From the NCBI GenBank assembly GCA_046732855.1, contig JBKPNX010000062.1, positions 1-64,000 of the forward strand: a DNA stretch of 64,000 nucleotides, given 5' to 3'. This DNA comes from JBKPNX01 sp046732855 (GTDB lineage Bacteria > Pseudomonadota > Alphaproteobacteria > Geminicoccales > Geminicoccaceae). Every line of letters starts with the position of its first letter. Position 1 is the stretch's first letter. The notes under the pieces are model-generated. The model did no database searches. It had not been told where the DNA came from and saw nothing but the letters and a program-made list of their open reading frames with translations. Shown here in pieces: positions 29,771-39,270 of the stretch. The position numbers and the translations under genes were made by a program.

Positions 29771-31378
29771 ATGCGAAATAACCTCGAGCTCCTGCGCGCG
29801 AGCAAGGCCTGGCCGGTGGTCGAGGCGGTCAGGCTGCTTGATCGGGTGGAGAAGGCGCCGCCCACGAAAGGCTTCGTCCTGTTCGAGACCGGCTATGGTC
29901 CGTCCGGGCTGCCGCACGTCGGCACCTTCGCCGAGGTGTTCCGCACCTCGCTCGTGCGCCAGGCGTTCAGGCGTCTGTCCGATCTGCCGACCCGGCTGTT
30001 CGCGTTCTCCGACGACATGGATGGCCTGCGCGCCGTGCCCGACAACATTCCCCATCCCGCGATGGTCGCGCAGCATTTGCAGAAGCCGCTGACCGCGATC
30101 CCCGACCCGTTCGGCACCGCCGCAAGCTACGGCCACAACATGAACCGGCGGCTGAGATCGTTCCTCGATGGCTTCGGCTTCGAGTACGAGTTCGTCAGCG
30201 CCACCGAATGCTACCGCGCCGGCCGCTTCAACGAGGTGCTGCGCCGCGTGCTCGAGCGTCACGACGCGATCCGCCAGGCGGTGCTGCCGACGCTCGGCGC
30301 CGAGCGCCAGGAGACCTACAGCCCGATCCTGCCGATCTGCCCGGAGAGCGGGCGCGTGCTTCAGGTGGCGATCCTCAGGACCGACCCGGCAGCCGGCACC
30401 GTGACCTACCGCAACGACGCAGGCCGGCTGGTCGAGCAGTCGGTTCTCGACGGCCAGGGCAAGCTGCAGTGGCGCGCCGACTGGGCGATGCGCTGGACCG
30501 CGCTCGGCGTCGACTACGAGATGTCCGGCAAGGACCTGATCGATTCGGTCAAGGTGTCGAGCCGCATCTGCCGGATCCTAGGCGGCACCCCGCCCGAGGG
30601 CTTCTCGTACGAGCTGTTCCTCGACGAGGAGGGGCACAAGATCTCGAAATCCAAGGGCAACGGCCTCACCGTCGAGGAATGGCTGCGCTACGGCACCAAG
30701 GACAGCCTGAAGCTGTTCATGTACCAGGCGCCGCGCAAGGCCAAGCGCCTGTACTTCGATGTCATCCCGCGTACGGTCGACGAGTATCTCGGCCTGCTCG
30801 ACCGCTATCCGCAGCAGGACCCGGAGCAGCGCTACGCCAACCCGGTCTGGCACATGCACGACGCGAGCCCGCCCGCGGGCGGCCTGCCGATCACCTACGG
30901 CATGCTGTTGAACCTGGCGAGCGTGGTCAACGCCGAGGAGCCGGCGGTCCTGTGGAGTTTCATCAGACGCTACGCGCCGCACGCGGCCGCCGAGAGCATG
31001 CCGGTGCTCGACCAGCTGGTCGGCCACGCGCTCGCCTACTACAGGGACTTCGTCAAGCCGAACAAGGCGTACCGGCCGGCCAGCGCGAACGAACGGGCGG
31101 CGCTCGCCGAGCTCGCCGATTGGCTCGACCGGTTCACGCCGTCCCCCGATCCGAGCGCGGACGCCGAGCCCATCCAGACCGAAGTCTACGAGATCGGCAA
31201 ACGTCACGGCTTCGCCGACGACCTGCGCGCCTGGTTCAGGGTGCTGTACGAGATCCTGCTCGGCCAGAGCGAGGGACCGCGCTTCGGCTCGTTCGTGGCA
31301 TTCTACGGGTCCGCGGAAACGACGGCGCTGATCCGCCGGGTGCTGCGCGGCGAGCGACCCGGCCAGTCGGCCGCCTGA
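29771..31378 (+). CDS. lysS: Lysyl-tRNA synthetase, class I
   Basis: A 535-residue class I LysRS, the Rossmann-fold enzyme found in archaea and many alphaproteobacteria and unrelated to the common class II enzyme. The HIGH-like motif is SGLPHVGTFAEV and the KMSKS-like motif KISKSKGNGLTVEEW. FSDDMDGLRAVPDN, QWRADWAMRWTALGVDYEM and SGKDLIDSVKVSSRI are family segments. The C-terminal helical domain recognises the anticodon. Its stop lies 10 bp before rsmB, so the two may be co-transcribed. Confidence 0.94.
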   Translation: MRNNLELLRASKAWPVVEAVRLLDRVEKAPPTKGFVLFETGYGPSGLPHVGTFAEVFRTSLVRQAFRRLSDLPTRLFAFSDDMDGLRAVPDNIPHPAMVAQHLQKPLTAIPDPFGTAASYGHNMNRRLRSFLDGFGFEYEFVSATECYRAGRFNEVLRRVLERHDAIRQAVLPTLGAERQETYSPILPICPESGRVLQVAILRTDPAAGTVTYRNDAGRLVEQSVLDGQGKLQWRADWAMRWTALGVDYEMSGKDLIDSVKVSSRICRILGGTPPEGFSYELFLDEEGHKISKSKGNGLTVEEWLRYGTKDSLKLFMYQAPRKAKRLYFDVIPRTVDEYLGLLDRYPQQDPEQRYANPVWHMHDASPPAGGLPITYGMLLNLASVVNAEEPAVLWSFIRRYAPHAAAESMPVLDQLVGHALAYYRDFVKPNKAYRPASANERAALAELADWLDRFTPSPDPSADAEPIQTEVYEIGKRHGFADDLRAWFRVLYEILLGQSEGPRFGSFVAFYGSAETTALIRRVLRGERPGQSAA

Positions 31379-31388
31379 GCCCCCCGTT

Positions 31389-32672
31389 ATGGCCAGCCCG
31401 GTGAGCGCGCGCCTGATCGCGCTCGACGTGCTCGATCGGGTGCTGGGCGACGCGCGCCCGCTCGATGAGACCTTTGCCGGGCACCCGGCGCTTCCTCTTC
31501 TCGACTCGCGGGACCGGGCGTTCGCCCGCCTGCTCGTGACCACCGCGTTGCGCCGGCTCGGCCAGATCGACGCTCTGCTCGACCGGTTCTTGCGGGCGCG
31601 CCCGAAGGCGATCCGCGTGCACAACCTGCTCCGGCTCGGCGTCGCGCAGCTCCTGTTCCTGGACACCCCGGCCCACGCCGCCGTGGCCGAGACCGTGGCG
31701 CTGGCCAGCGGCTCACACGGGTACGCCAAGGGCCTGGTCAACGCCGTGCTGCGGCGAGTCGGGCGCGAAGGCGGGCAGGATCTGGCGCGCCAGGACGCTG
31801 CCCGGCTGAACACGCCGGACTGGCTGTGGGACAGCTGGCAGGCGGCGTACGGCGCGCCGGCCGCGCATGCCGTGGCCGCAGCCCATCTCGCCGAGCCGCC
31901 GCTCGACCTCACCGTCAAGGCCGACCCCGAAGTCTGGGCGGCGCGACTCGGCGGCGAGCGGCTGTACGGCAATACGATGCGGCGTCCGGCGGGCGGCGCA
32001 ATCGAGGAACTGCCGGGGTATGCCGAGGGTGCCTGGTGGATTCAGGACGCCGCCGCGGCGCTGCCCGCGCGGCTGCTCGGCGACGTACGCGGGCGCGCCG
32101 TGGTCGATCTGTGCGCGGCGCCCGGCGGCAAGACTGCGCAGCTGGCCGCGGCCGGCGCCGTGGTGACCGCGGTCGAGCTGTCGGACCGGCGGGCTGGCCG
32201 CCTGCGCAGCAATCTCGAGCGCCTCCGGCTCGACGCCCGGATCGAGATCGCCGATGCCCTCTCCTGGCGACCGCCGCGGCCGGCCAGCCACGTGCTGCTG
32301 GATGCGCCGTGCTCCGCCACTGGCACGATCCGCCGGCATCCAGACATCGCCTGGCACAAATCGCCGACCGACGTGACGCGCATGGCGGCGCTGCAACAGC
32401 GGCTGCTCGAGGCCGCGATCGCCATGCTCGAGCCGGCCGGTCTCCTGGTTTACGCCAGCTGCTCGCTGCAGCCGGAGGAAGGCCATGAAGTCATCGCGCG
32501 CGCGCTCGATGTCGGCCTGCCGGTCGCGCGCCTGCCGGTCGAGGCGAGCGAGCTCGACGGCTTGGCCGTCGACCTGACCCCAGAGGGGGACGTGCGCACT
32601 CTCCCCTGCCAGCTGGCCGGGCGCGGCGGCCTGGATGGTTTTTTCATCGCCCGCTTGCGACGCCACGGCTGA
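31389..32672 (+). CDS. rsmB: 16S rRNA m5C967 methyltransferase RsmB
   Basis: A 427-residue SAM-dependent rRNA methyltransferase. The N-terminal NusB-like RNA-binding domain (about 5-130) contains LLVTTALRRLGQIDALLDRF and VHNLLRLGVAQLLFL. The catalytic domain has motif I DLCAAPGGKTAQLAA, the DAPCSATGTIRRHPDIAW loop with the release cysteine, and YASCSLQPEEG with the catalytic cysteine. It sits between lysS and purH on the same strand; a TIGR-like heat-shock gene often found here is absent. Confidence 0.93.
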   Translation: MASPVSARLIALDVLDRVLGDARPLDETFAGHPALPLLDSRDRAFARLLVTTALRRLGQIDALLDRFLRARPKAIRVHNLLRLGVAQLLFLDTPAHAAVAETVALASGSHGYAKGLVNAVLRRVGREGGQDLARQDAARLNTPDWLWDSWQAAYGAPAAHAVAAAHLAEPPLDLTVKADPEVWAARLGGERLYGNTMRRPAGGAIEELPGYAEGAWWIQDAAAALPARLLGDVRGRAVVDLCAAPGGKTAQLAAAGAVVTAVELSDRRAGRLRSNLERLRLDARIEIADALSWRPPRPASHVLLDAPCSATGTIRRHPDIAWHKSPTDVTRMAALQQRLLEAAIAMLEPAGLLVYASCSLQPEEGHEVIARALDVGLPVARLPVEASELDGLAVDLTPEGDVRTLPCQLAGRGGLDGFFIARLRRHG

Positions 32673-32711
32673 GCCGTTACCAGAGCGGCGGTCCCGTCCT
32701 GGAGCCCTGCC

Positions 32712-34289
32712 ATGGCCGATCCACCGATCCGGCGCGCCCTCCTGTCCGTGTGGGACAAGACAGGCCTGGTCGATTTCGCGCGCGAGCTGGCGGGCATGGG
32801 GGTGGAGCTGGTATCGACCGGAGGCACGGCGAGCGCCCTGCGCGAGGCCGGGCTGCCGGTCACCGACATCGCCAGCGTGACCGGCGCGCCCGGCATTCTC
32901 GATGGTCGGGTCAAGACGCTCCATCCCGCGGTGCACGGCGGCATTCTCGCGCGGCGCGACATCGAGGCGCACATGGCGACGATCGAGGCGCTCAACATTC
33001 CCCCGATCGATCTGGTCGTGGTCAATCTCTACCCGTTCGAGGCGACCGTCGCCGAAGGCGCCGGCTACGAGGCGACCGTCGAGATGATCGACGTGGGCGG
33101 GCCGGCCATGGTGCGCGCCGCCGCGAAGAATCATGCAAGCGTGACGGTCGTGGTCGAGCCCGAGGACTACGGACATGTGCTCGACGCCATGCGCGCGCAC
33201 GACCGCCGCACCACCCCGGAGCTGCGCCGGCGGCTCGCGGCCAAGGCATTCGCGCGGACGGCCGCGTACGACGGCGCGATCGCCAGCTGGTTCGGGGCGC
33301 AGAGCGGCGAGCTGTTGCCCGAGGGCCTGACCATCACCGCCAGGCGAGCGCAGCTGGCGCGCTACGGCGAGAATCCGCACCAGCGGGCGGCGTTCTACGT
33401 GACCGGCGAGAGCACGCCCGGCGTCGCCACCGCCGCGCAGCTCCAGGGCAAGGAGCTGAGCTTCAACAACATCGCCGATGCCGACGCGGCGTTCGAGCTG
33501 GTGTGCGAGTTCGCGGACCCGGCGGTCGCGATCATCAAGCACGCCAATCCCTGCGGCGTCGCGCTCGGCGATGATCTGGCGCAAGCTTATGCGAGAGCGC
33601 TTGCCTGCGATCCGACCAGCGCGTACGGCGGAATCGTGGCGCTGAACCGGCCGCTCGACCGGGCGGCCGCCGAGCAGATCGCGTCCGTGTTCACCGAAGT
33701 GGTGATCGCGCCGGACGCCGATGCGGAGGCGCGCCCAGTGCTGGCGGTCAAGCCCAATCTGCGCCTGTTGCTGACCGGCGGCCTGCTACCCAGCCGAGCC
33801 AGGGAGCTGCGCCTGCGTTCGGTCGCGGGTGGGCTGCTCGTGCAGGAGCGCGACCTCGGTGTTCTCGAGGAGGATCAGCTCCGGGTCGTGACGGCGCGGT
33901 CGCCGACCGATGAAGAGCTCGCCGATCTGCGCTTCGCGTTCGCGGTATGCAAGCACGTGAAGTCGAACGCGATCGTGTTCGCCAGGGCGGGCGCCACCGT
34001 GGGCATCGGCGCGGGCCAGATGAGCCGGCTGGATTCGGTCAGGATCGCCGTGGCCAAGGCGAGCGAGGCGGCGGCGCAGTCCGGCGACGCCGGCACCCGC
34101 CTCACGGACAGCGTGCTCGCCTCCGACGCGTTTTTCCCTTTCGCCGACGGCCTGGAAGCGGCGCTGGCAGCCGGCGCCACGGCGGCGATCCAGCCGGGCG
34201 GCAGCCTGCGCGACGACGAGGTGATCGTCGCTGCCGACCGCGCCGGCGCCGCCATGGTGTTCACCGGCGTGCGCCATTTCCGACACTGA
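32712..34289 (+). CDS. purH: Bifunctional AICAR formyltransferase / IMP cyclohydrolase PurH
   Basis: Catalyses the last two steps of de novo IMP synthesis. The N-terminal MGS-like cyclohydrolase domain starts [20 protein letters not shown] and contains [20 protein letters not shown] and [16 protein letters not shown]. The C-terminal AICAR transformylase domain has [31 protein letters not shown], the catalytic KHANPCGVA, and a final [15 protein letters not shown]. The full length of 525 residues is normal for the family. The ATG lies 39 bp after rsmB. Confidence 0.96.
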   Translation: MADPPIRRALLSVWDKTGLVDFARELAGMGVELVSTGGTASALREAGLPVTDIASVTGAPGILDGRVKTLHPAVHGGILARRDIEAHMATIEALNIPPIDLVVVNLYPFEATVAEGAGYEATVEMIDVGGPAMVRAAAKNHASVTVVVEPEDYGHVLDAMRAHDRRTTPELRRRLAAKAFARTAAYDGAIASWFGAQSGELLPEGLTITARRAQLARYGENPHQRAAFYVTGESTPGVATAAQLQGKELSFNNIADADAAFELVCEFADPAVAIIKHANPCGVALGDDLAQAYARALACDPTSAYGGIVALNRPLDRAAAEQIASVFTEVVIAPDADAEARPVLAVKPNLRLLLTGGLLPSRARELRLRSVAGGLLVQERDLGVLEEDQLRVVTARSPTDEELADLRFAFAVCKHVKSNAIVFARAGATVGIGAGQMSRLDSVRIAVAKASEAAAQSGDAGTRLTDSVLASDAFFPFADGLEAALAAGATAAIQPGGSLRDDEVIVAADRAGAAMVFTGVRHFRH

Positions 34290-34556
34290 GCCGGGAAATG
34301 CCCCTTTCGCCAGTCGGTAACTTAGGTCAGCTGCTTGATCTTTAAATTCGGTTTTTTCATCTAATTAGCTGATATTGCGCTTGATCGCCTGTCTCCCAGG
34401 CGCTATTTCAGGATCGGGAACGTCGCGCAACGGGAAGTAATCAGCCGGTAGGCTCGGCCGCGCTTTGGCCCGGAGGAACCGAGCGATAATGAGCGCTCGA
34501 TCGACGAGCGGGACGCCGGCGGCAGCGCGCCTGTCGACCGGGTCTCCTGGACGGTC
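34290..34556. promoter_or_regulatory. AT-rich segment and probable promoter of the RTX-like gene
   Basis: This 267-bp spacer contains the most AT-rich block around, TTTAAATTCGGTTTTTTC then ATCTAATTAGCTGATATTG (34340-34376), which would suit a promoter. The frame of the next gene stays open upstream to a TAG at 34449, but without another start codon. Confidence 0.35.
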
Positions 34557-36266
34557 ATGGACGACGCGGTGAGGGGGAAAGGGCCGAACAGCGTTCGGCT
34601 CACCGATGGCACCGCGTTGCTCCTCCAGGCGGAAGGCGACTTGCTGCTTGCCGCGAGCGAAGACGGTCTGTGGGTCGCCGCGCCCGGCGGCGATCGGCTG
34701 AGGCCGGCAGCTGGCGACTCTGTGGTCGGCGGTCCTTGCAGCGACGCCATGACTGCTGCAACGCACATGCTCGCCCCCGACGCGGCCACGGCCGCGATCA
34801 GCCTGAATGGCGCAGGCGGCCACGACCGGCTCAACGCCACCGCCGAAGCGGAGGCGAGTTTGGTCGCCACGGCCGCAAACACGCTCGCTGGCGGCGAAGG
34901 CCGGGATCAGCTCATCGCCACGGCCACCGCCGGCGCTGAGCACGCCTTGGCCGCAAACCTGCTCGCCGGCGGCGAAGGCCGGGATGAGCTCGCCGCCACG
35001 GCCACCGCCGGCGCCCGGTTCGCCGCCGGCGCCGCGAACGCGCTCTATGGCGGCACCGGCGCCGATCACCTCACGGCCACGGCGCAGGCGGACAGCGTGG
35101 AATCCGCCGCGATCGCCGCGAACCTGCTTGCCGGCGGCGGCCGCCACGATGTGCTGACTGCCACCGCTCATGCCGCTACGGTGTTTGGCGACGCCATCGC
35201 GACCAATTATCTCATCGGGGGCACTGGGCAGGATGCGGTCACCGCCACGGCGGCGGGATCTTCGCTGGCCGGTGGCGCGGCGGCGGCCAATCACCTTTAC
35301 GGCGGCGCCGGGCGGGACGAGCTGGCTGCCGCCGCCACGGCGTCTGCGCTGGGCGGGCCGGCCGAGGCCGCGAACGTGGTCGATGGCGGCCGCGGTCACG
35401 ACATGCTGACCGCCACCGCCAAGGCGGAAGGCTTCCTTGACGCCGCAACGGCCGTCAACAGCCTCGCGGGCGATGCGGGCCACGACACGATCCAGGCCGC
35501 GGCCAGTGCGGTGGCGCCGTTCGAGGCCGAAGCCCTCAACCGGGTGAACAGTGGTCGCGGGGACGATCATTTGAGCGCGACTGCCGTGGCGGAGGCCGTT
35601 GTTGCCGCAACCGCCTCCAATACCTTGATGGGCGGCCGCGGCGACGACCAGCTCACGGCCACGGCCACGGCGCACGCGGACTTTCAGCCTGCCGCCCGGA
35701 ACGCCCTTGACGGCGGCGCAGGCGCGGACACGCTGCTGGCCGAGATCGTCGGGCTCGGCTCGAGCGAGCTGTCCGGTGGGCGGGGCGATGACCAGCTCTC
35801 GGTGACCGGTGGCAGCGGCAATCTGCTCGATGGCGGCCCCGGGACCGACCGCTATCAGGGCGGCGCCGGCGACGATGCCTTCGTGATCGACGCCGCCGAC
35901 CTTCTTGGCTGCGGTACGGGGGTCGATGGCGCCGGCGGCGAGGACACCGTCGTGGCCGGCTTCGATCTCGACCTGAGCGCGCTCGGCGACGCCGGGATCG
36001 CCAACATCGAGCGGCTCGACCTGACCGACGGATCGCCCGACGGTATCACCCTCGCTTTGGAAGACGTGCTCTCGATCACGGACGACGACGCCACGCTGTT
36101 CGTCGGGGGCGACGGCGCGGCCCCGACCGGTTGCCACGCCGACGCGGCCGTCCTGGTCGGCGATTGGACGCCCGGCCCGGTGGTCGACGGCTTCACGACA
36201 TTCACGCTCGCCAACGCGACCGTGAATGTCGACGCGGACATGACCACTAACGTCGCGGCGTCCTGA
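34557..36266 (+). CDS. RTX-like calcium-binding repeat protein with 26-28-residue repeats
   Basis: A 569-residue acidic protein. From about residue 84 to 390 there are about eleven repeats of 26-28 residues with the pattern NxLxGGxGxDxLxATAxA followed by an alanine-rich spacer, for example NTLAGGEGRDQLIATATA and NHLYGGAGRDELAAAATA. GGxGxD is the RTX/hemolysin-type calcium motif, normally repeated every nine residues; here only every second turn carries it. Two or three closer-spaced motifs follow (SGGRGDDQLSVTGG, GGAGDDAFVID). The C-terminal FTTFTLANATVNVDADM resembles a type I secretion signal region. No N-terminal signal peptide and no type I exporter genes are nearby. Probably a secreted or surface protein. 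Confidence 0.82.
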   Translation: MDDAVRGKGPNSVRLTDGTALLLQAEGDLLLAASEDGLWVAAPGGDRLRPAAGDSVVGGPCSDAMTAATHMLAPDAATAAISLNGAGGHDRLNATAEAEASLVATAANTLAGGEGRDQLIATATAGAEHALAANLLAGGEGRDELAATATAGARFAAGAANALYGGTGADHLTATAQADSVESAAIAANLLAGGGRHDVLTATAHAATVFGDAIATNYLIGGTGQDAVTATAAGSSLAGGAAAANHLYGGAGRDELAAAATASALGGPAEAANVVDGGRGHDMLTATAKAEGFLDAATAVNSLAGDAGHDTIQAAASAVAPFEAEALNRVNSGRGDDHLSATAVAEAVVAATASNTLMGGRGDDQLTATATAHADFQPAARNALDGGAGADTLLAEIVGLGSSELSGGRGDDQLSVTGGSGNLLDGGPGTDRYQGGAGDDAFVIDAADLLGCGTGVDGAGGEDTVVAGFDLDLSALGDAGIANIERLDLTDGSPDGITLALEDVLSITDDDATLFVGGDGAAPTGCHADAAVLVGDWTPGPVVDGFTTFTLANATVNVDADMTTNVAAS

Positions 36267-36497
36267 GCGCGGAGCGGCGCCCGGGAGGCTTTCCCCGCTC
36301 TAGCGCGGTCAGCCCGGCGGGCCTCATTTGAGACGAGGCGGCCGCTGGGGTCGAACGCACCATTCGAAGGCGTGCGCCGATTGCGTCACCTGCGCGTGTG
36401 TTCACCGCCGCGAGCGCCGCGACCTGGCCATTTCGCCGCGGCAACCCTACGCCGACGAGGCACTCGGGGGCGGGCCGGTTTCGTCGCTGCCCGCTGC
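36267..36497. other. Spacer between convergent RTX-like and DUF1272 genes
   Basis: Nothing recognised in 231 bp. GC-rich dyads occur but no clear hairpin with a T-run. Confidence 0.3.
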
Positions 36498-36806
36498 TCA
36501 GCGCTGCTCGGGCGGGATGTCCTTGATCCGCGCGGCATGCTCGGCGATGTCATCGAGGCTGTACGACAGATGAACCCGCTTGCTTGAGGGCGGGCGCTTC
36601 TCGAGCGAAATTCCGGGCCGCCACTCGGCGACCGGCCGGACCGGGCGCGGTACGAAGCCGCCGCCGCAGTTCGGGCAGACGTTCTGGAGCTTCTCGACGC
36701 ACTCGGCGCAGAACGTACATTCATAACTGCAGATCCGCGCCGAGCTCGATGCCGGGGGCAGGTCAACGTCGCAGTGCTCGCAGTTGGGTCGCAGCTCCAG
36801 CGCCAT
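36498..36806 (-). CDS. DUF1272 zinc-ribbon-like protein
   Basis: A 102-residue protein whose first 60 residues match the DUF1272 family: MALELRPNCEHCDVDLPPAS, ARICSYECTFCAECV and LQNVCPNCGGGFVPRPVRP. Eight cysteines in CxxC pairs are arranged as two zinc sites. The C-terminal tail (LSYSLDDIAEHAARIKD) is family-typical. AGGGAA precedes the ATG. Function unknown. It may share a transcript with the OsmC-like gene 42 bp upstream. Confidence 0.88.
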   Translation of the reverse strand: MALELRPNCEHCDVDLPPASSSARICSYECTFCAECVEKLQNVCPNCGGGFVPRPVRPVAEWRPGISLEKRPPSSKRVHLSYSLDDIAEHAARIKDIPPEQR

Positions 36807-36848
36807 CACCGATTCCCTCTTGTTCGATCGCCCGGTCGCAAGCCGCAG

Positions 36849-37355
36849 TCAGGTATTGATCATCCGGACCTCGATAGCGGGCGGGACTCGCAAGGTCTGA
36901 TAGACCACGCAGTAGCGCTCAGTGAGCTTCTGCAGCGTGGCGAGCTGGTCCGCCGACGCATCGGTATCAAGCTCGAAGACCAGGCGGATGTCGGTGAAGC
37001 CGACCGGCGCGTCCTTGGCGACCCCGAGCGTGCCGCGGAAATCGAGATCGCCCTCGGCGTGCACCTTGCCAGACCGGATCGGAATCTCCAGCGCCGTGGC
37101 GACCGCGGACAGCGTGACGCCGGCGCAGGCGACCAGGGCTTCGAGCAGCATGTCGCCCGAGCAGGCCTGCAGCCCGCTGCCGCCGGTCGCGGGATGCAGG
37201 CCCGCCTCGACCAGGGCCCTGCCGGTGCTCACGTTGCAACTCACGCCCTCGCCGATCGCGCCCTCTGCCTGCAGCGTGATCAGCGCCGCTTCTGGCTGCT
37301 CGCGATAGCGCTGCTTGAACTGCGCCTGCATCTCTTTGAGCGCGCTCGCGTCCAT
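36849..37355 (-). CDS. OsmC family protein
   Basis: A 168-residue OsmC/Ohr-fold protein, a class of thiol-dependent peroxide reductases and related proteins. Segments are NVSTGRALVEAGLHPATGGS, LQACSGDMLLEALVACAGVT with the two cysteines expected at the redox site, and VGFTDIRLVFELDTDA. GGGAGAG lies before the chosen ATG at 37355; a longer frame starts at 37469 without support. It is not a close Ohr homologue, so peroxide specificity is not implied. It diverges from the NUDIX gene. Confidence 0.85.
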   Translation of the reverse strand: MDASALKEMQAQFKQRYREQPEAALITLQAEGAIGEGVSCNVSTGRALVEAGLHPATGGSGLQACSGDMLLEALVACAGVTLSAVATALEIPIRSGKVHAEGDLDFRGTLGVAKDAPVGFTDIRLVFELDTDASADQLATLQKLTERYCVVYQTLRVPPAIEVRMINT

Positions 37356-37462
37356 GACATGCTCTCCCGGGTTGTCTGTCCGGAAATACCGTGGCACTGA
37401 CGCTCTTGCCTCCGCAACCCGCGCGACGATCGGTCCGCCGCCGCGCTTACGCGAGCTGGTCC

Positions 37463-37897
37463 ATGACACGCTTCAGGCTGGTCCCGGAAAGCCATCTGCT
37501 GCTGATCCGCGATGACCGGATTCTGCTGCTCAGGCGGCGCAACACCGACTACGAGGACGGCAAGTACAGCGTGATCGCGGGCCACATGGAGAACGGCGAG
37601 ACGGCGCGCGAGGCGATCTGCCGCGAGGCGCGCGAGGAAGCCGGCGTCGAGCTGGCGCCGGACGACCTCGAGTTCGCCCACGTCGTGCACCGGGCCGACC
37701 GCGGCCAGCGCGTCGGCTTCTTCTTCAGGGCGCTCTCCTGGCGCGGCGAGCCGCGCAACATGGAGCCGCACAAGGCCGACGATTTCCGTTGGGTCGCGCT
37801 GGGTGCCCTGCCGGACGACATGGTCCCCTACGTCCGCCGCGCGATCGAATGCTGGCGCGCCGGCCAGTGCTACAGCGAATCCGGCTGGAACCGCTGA
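37463..37897 (+). CDS. NUDIX hydrolase
   Basis: A 144-residue NUDIX pyrophosphohydrolase. The 23-residue NUDIX box runs from GHMENGETAREAICREAREE onward to AGVEL, matching GX5EX7REUXEEXGU with the metal-binding glutamates present. Strand RILLLRRRNTDYEDGKYSVI precedes it. The substrate (nucleotide or alcohol diphosphate) cannot be told. The ATG at 37463 was selected over an upstream frame that is shadow-like. Confidence 0.88.
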   Translation: MTRFRLVPESHLLLIRDDRILLLRRRNTDYEDGKYSVIAGHMENGETAREAICREAREEAGVELAPDDLEFAHVVHRADRGQRVGFFFRALSWRGEPRNMEPHKADDFRWVALGALPDDMVPYVRRAIECWRAGQCYSESGWNR

Positions 37898-38130
37898 TCA
37901 GCAGCCAGCCACGGTTGCGAAGGGCGATTACCTCCCGTCAACGCCTGTCCATAGCAATCTGCTCTGCAGACCACAGCCGTCGCCGGGACATGGAGCCAGG
38001 GGAGCGAGGTCCCCGGGGACGCGCCGGTAGCGTCGGAGTTGGGCGTCCTGCGACGACCCGTTGTCCTCAATGTGACGTAAGGCTAACATTCGTCCCGGCG
38101 GGGGGATTTCAGAATGCAGGAGTCGAAGTC

Positions 38131-39237
38131 ATGCGTCGCCTAGTCCCCTTAGCCATCGTCATGCTTGCCGCCGTGCTCGGCGGGCCCTCGCGAGCGGACG
38201 TCCTGATCGGAATGGCTGGCCCGCTGACGGGCAAACTTGCCTGGTACGGCGAGCAGTTGGAGCGCGGCGCGGCGCAGGCCGTGGCCGACGTCAACGCCGC
38301 GGGCGGCGTGCTCGGCCAGCAGGTGCAGCTCATCACGGCGGACGACTTCTGCGATCCCGAGCAGGCAGTCGCCGCCGCCCGCAAGCTGGTCAGCGACGGT
38401 GTGACTTTCGTCGTCGGACACCTCTGCTCCGGGGCCTCGATCCCGGCGTCGGAAATCTACGCGGCGGCCGGGGTCCTGATGATCTCGCCGGCGTCAAGCA
38501 ACCCAATATTGACCGAACTCGGCCGGGCCAACGTGTTCCGCGTCATCTACCGCGACGACGCCGCCGGCATCGTGGCCGGAAACTACTTGGCCGATCATTG
38601 GGCCGACAAGAAGATTGCGATCCTCCACGACGGCACGACCTTTGGAAAGGGCCTCGCCGATTTGACCAAGGAGCAGCTGAAGCGCCGTGACCTGAGCGAA
38701 GTGATTTATCAAGCTTACGTCCCCGGGCTAAACAACTATGGGGCTGAAATCGCTGATCTTCAGGCGGCGGATATCGACGTGCTGTTCATTGGCGGCTACG
38801 CCACCGAGATTGCGCTCATGGCGCGGGCAGCAGGCGACCGCGGCTACCCGGTTCAGCTGGTGACCGGTTTCGGCCTGACGGCCGAGGATTTTGGCCTGAT
38901 TGCCGGGCCCGCGGCCGAGGGGACGCTGTTCGTTGATGTCGCAGACCCGCGCGGACGCGCCGAGACAGCGCCCGTCGTCGAACGGTTCCGAGCGTCGGGT
39001 TTTGAGCCACAGGGCTACACCCTGTACGCCTATGGTGCCGTTCAGGTGTGGGCGCAGGCGGCGCAGAAAGCCGGCTCGCTGGAACTCCCCGCGATGATCG
39101 CAGCACTGCGCGAGCACCAGTTCGACACTGTGCTGGGCCCGATCACCTCGACGAGAAGGGCGATCTCGCCGTGCAAAACCCGGTCATGTACGTCTGGCAC
39201 CCGGACGGCAGCCAGATGCTCGAACAGGGTGCGGTAA
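38131..39237 (+). CDS. Binding-protein copy B1, branched-chain amino-acid type, 3' frameshift
   Basis: First copy of a second array. Signal peptide MRRLVPLAIVMLAAVLGGPS then ADVLIGMAGPLTGKLAWYGE, GGVLGQQVQLITADDFCDPE and a normal two-lobe body. At about 39144 one base is missing relative to copy B3 (CCGATCGATTTCGACGAG against CCGATCACCTCGACGAG). The frame then ends in unrelated residues (TSTRRAISPCKTRSC) at 39237. In the alternative frame the family ending continues as DEKGDLAVQNPVMYVWHPDG to a stop at 39245, overlapping the next gene. Only about 30 C-terminal residues are affected, so it may be a recent mutation or a sequence error. No transport partners nearby. Confidence 0.8.
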   Translation: MRRLVPLAIVMLAAVLGGPSRADVLIGMAGPLTGKLAWYGEQLERGAAQAVADVNAAGGVLGQQVQLITADDFCDPEQAVAAARKLVSDGVTFVVGHLCSGASIPASEIYAAAGVLMISPASSNPILTELGRANVFRVIYRDDAAGIVAGNYLADHWADKKIAILHDGTTFGKGLADLTKEQLKRRDLSEVIYQAYVPGLNNYGAEIADLQAADIDVLFIGGYATEIALMARAAGDRGYPVQLVTGFGLTAEDFGLIAGPAAEGTLFVDVADPRGRAETAPVVERFRASGFEPQGYTLYAYGAVQVWAQAAQKAGSLELPAMIAALREHQFDTVLGPITSTRRAISPCKTRSCTSGTRTAARCSNRVR

Positions 39238-39270
39238 ATGAGTAGATCGGCGGAAGCGGGAAGGACCGCC

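Noticed and set aside
34365..36137. Minus-strand frame of 590 codons over the RTX-like gene
   Set aside because: The plus strand carries a regular GGxGxD repeat; the minus frame is Arg/Gly-rich shadow without motif.
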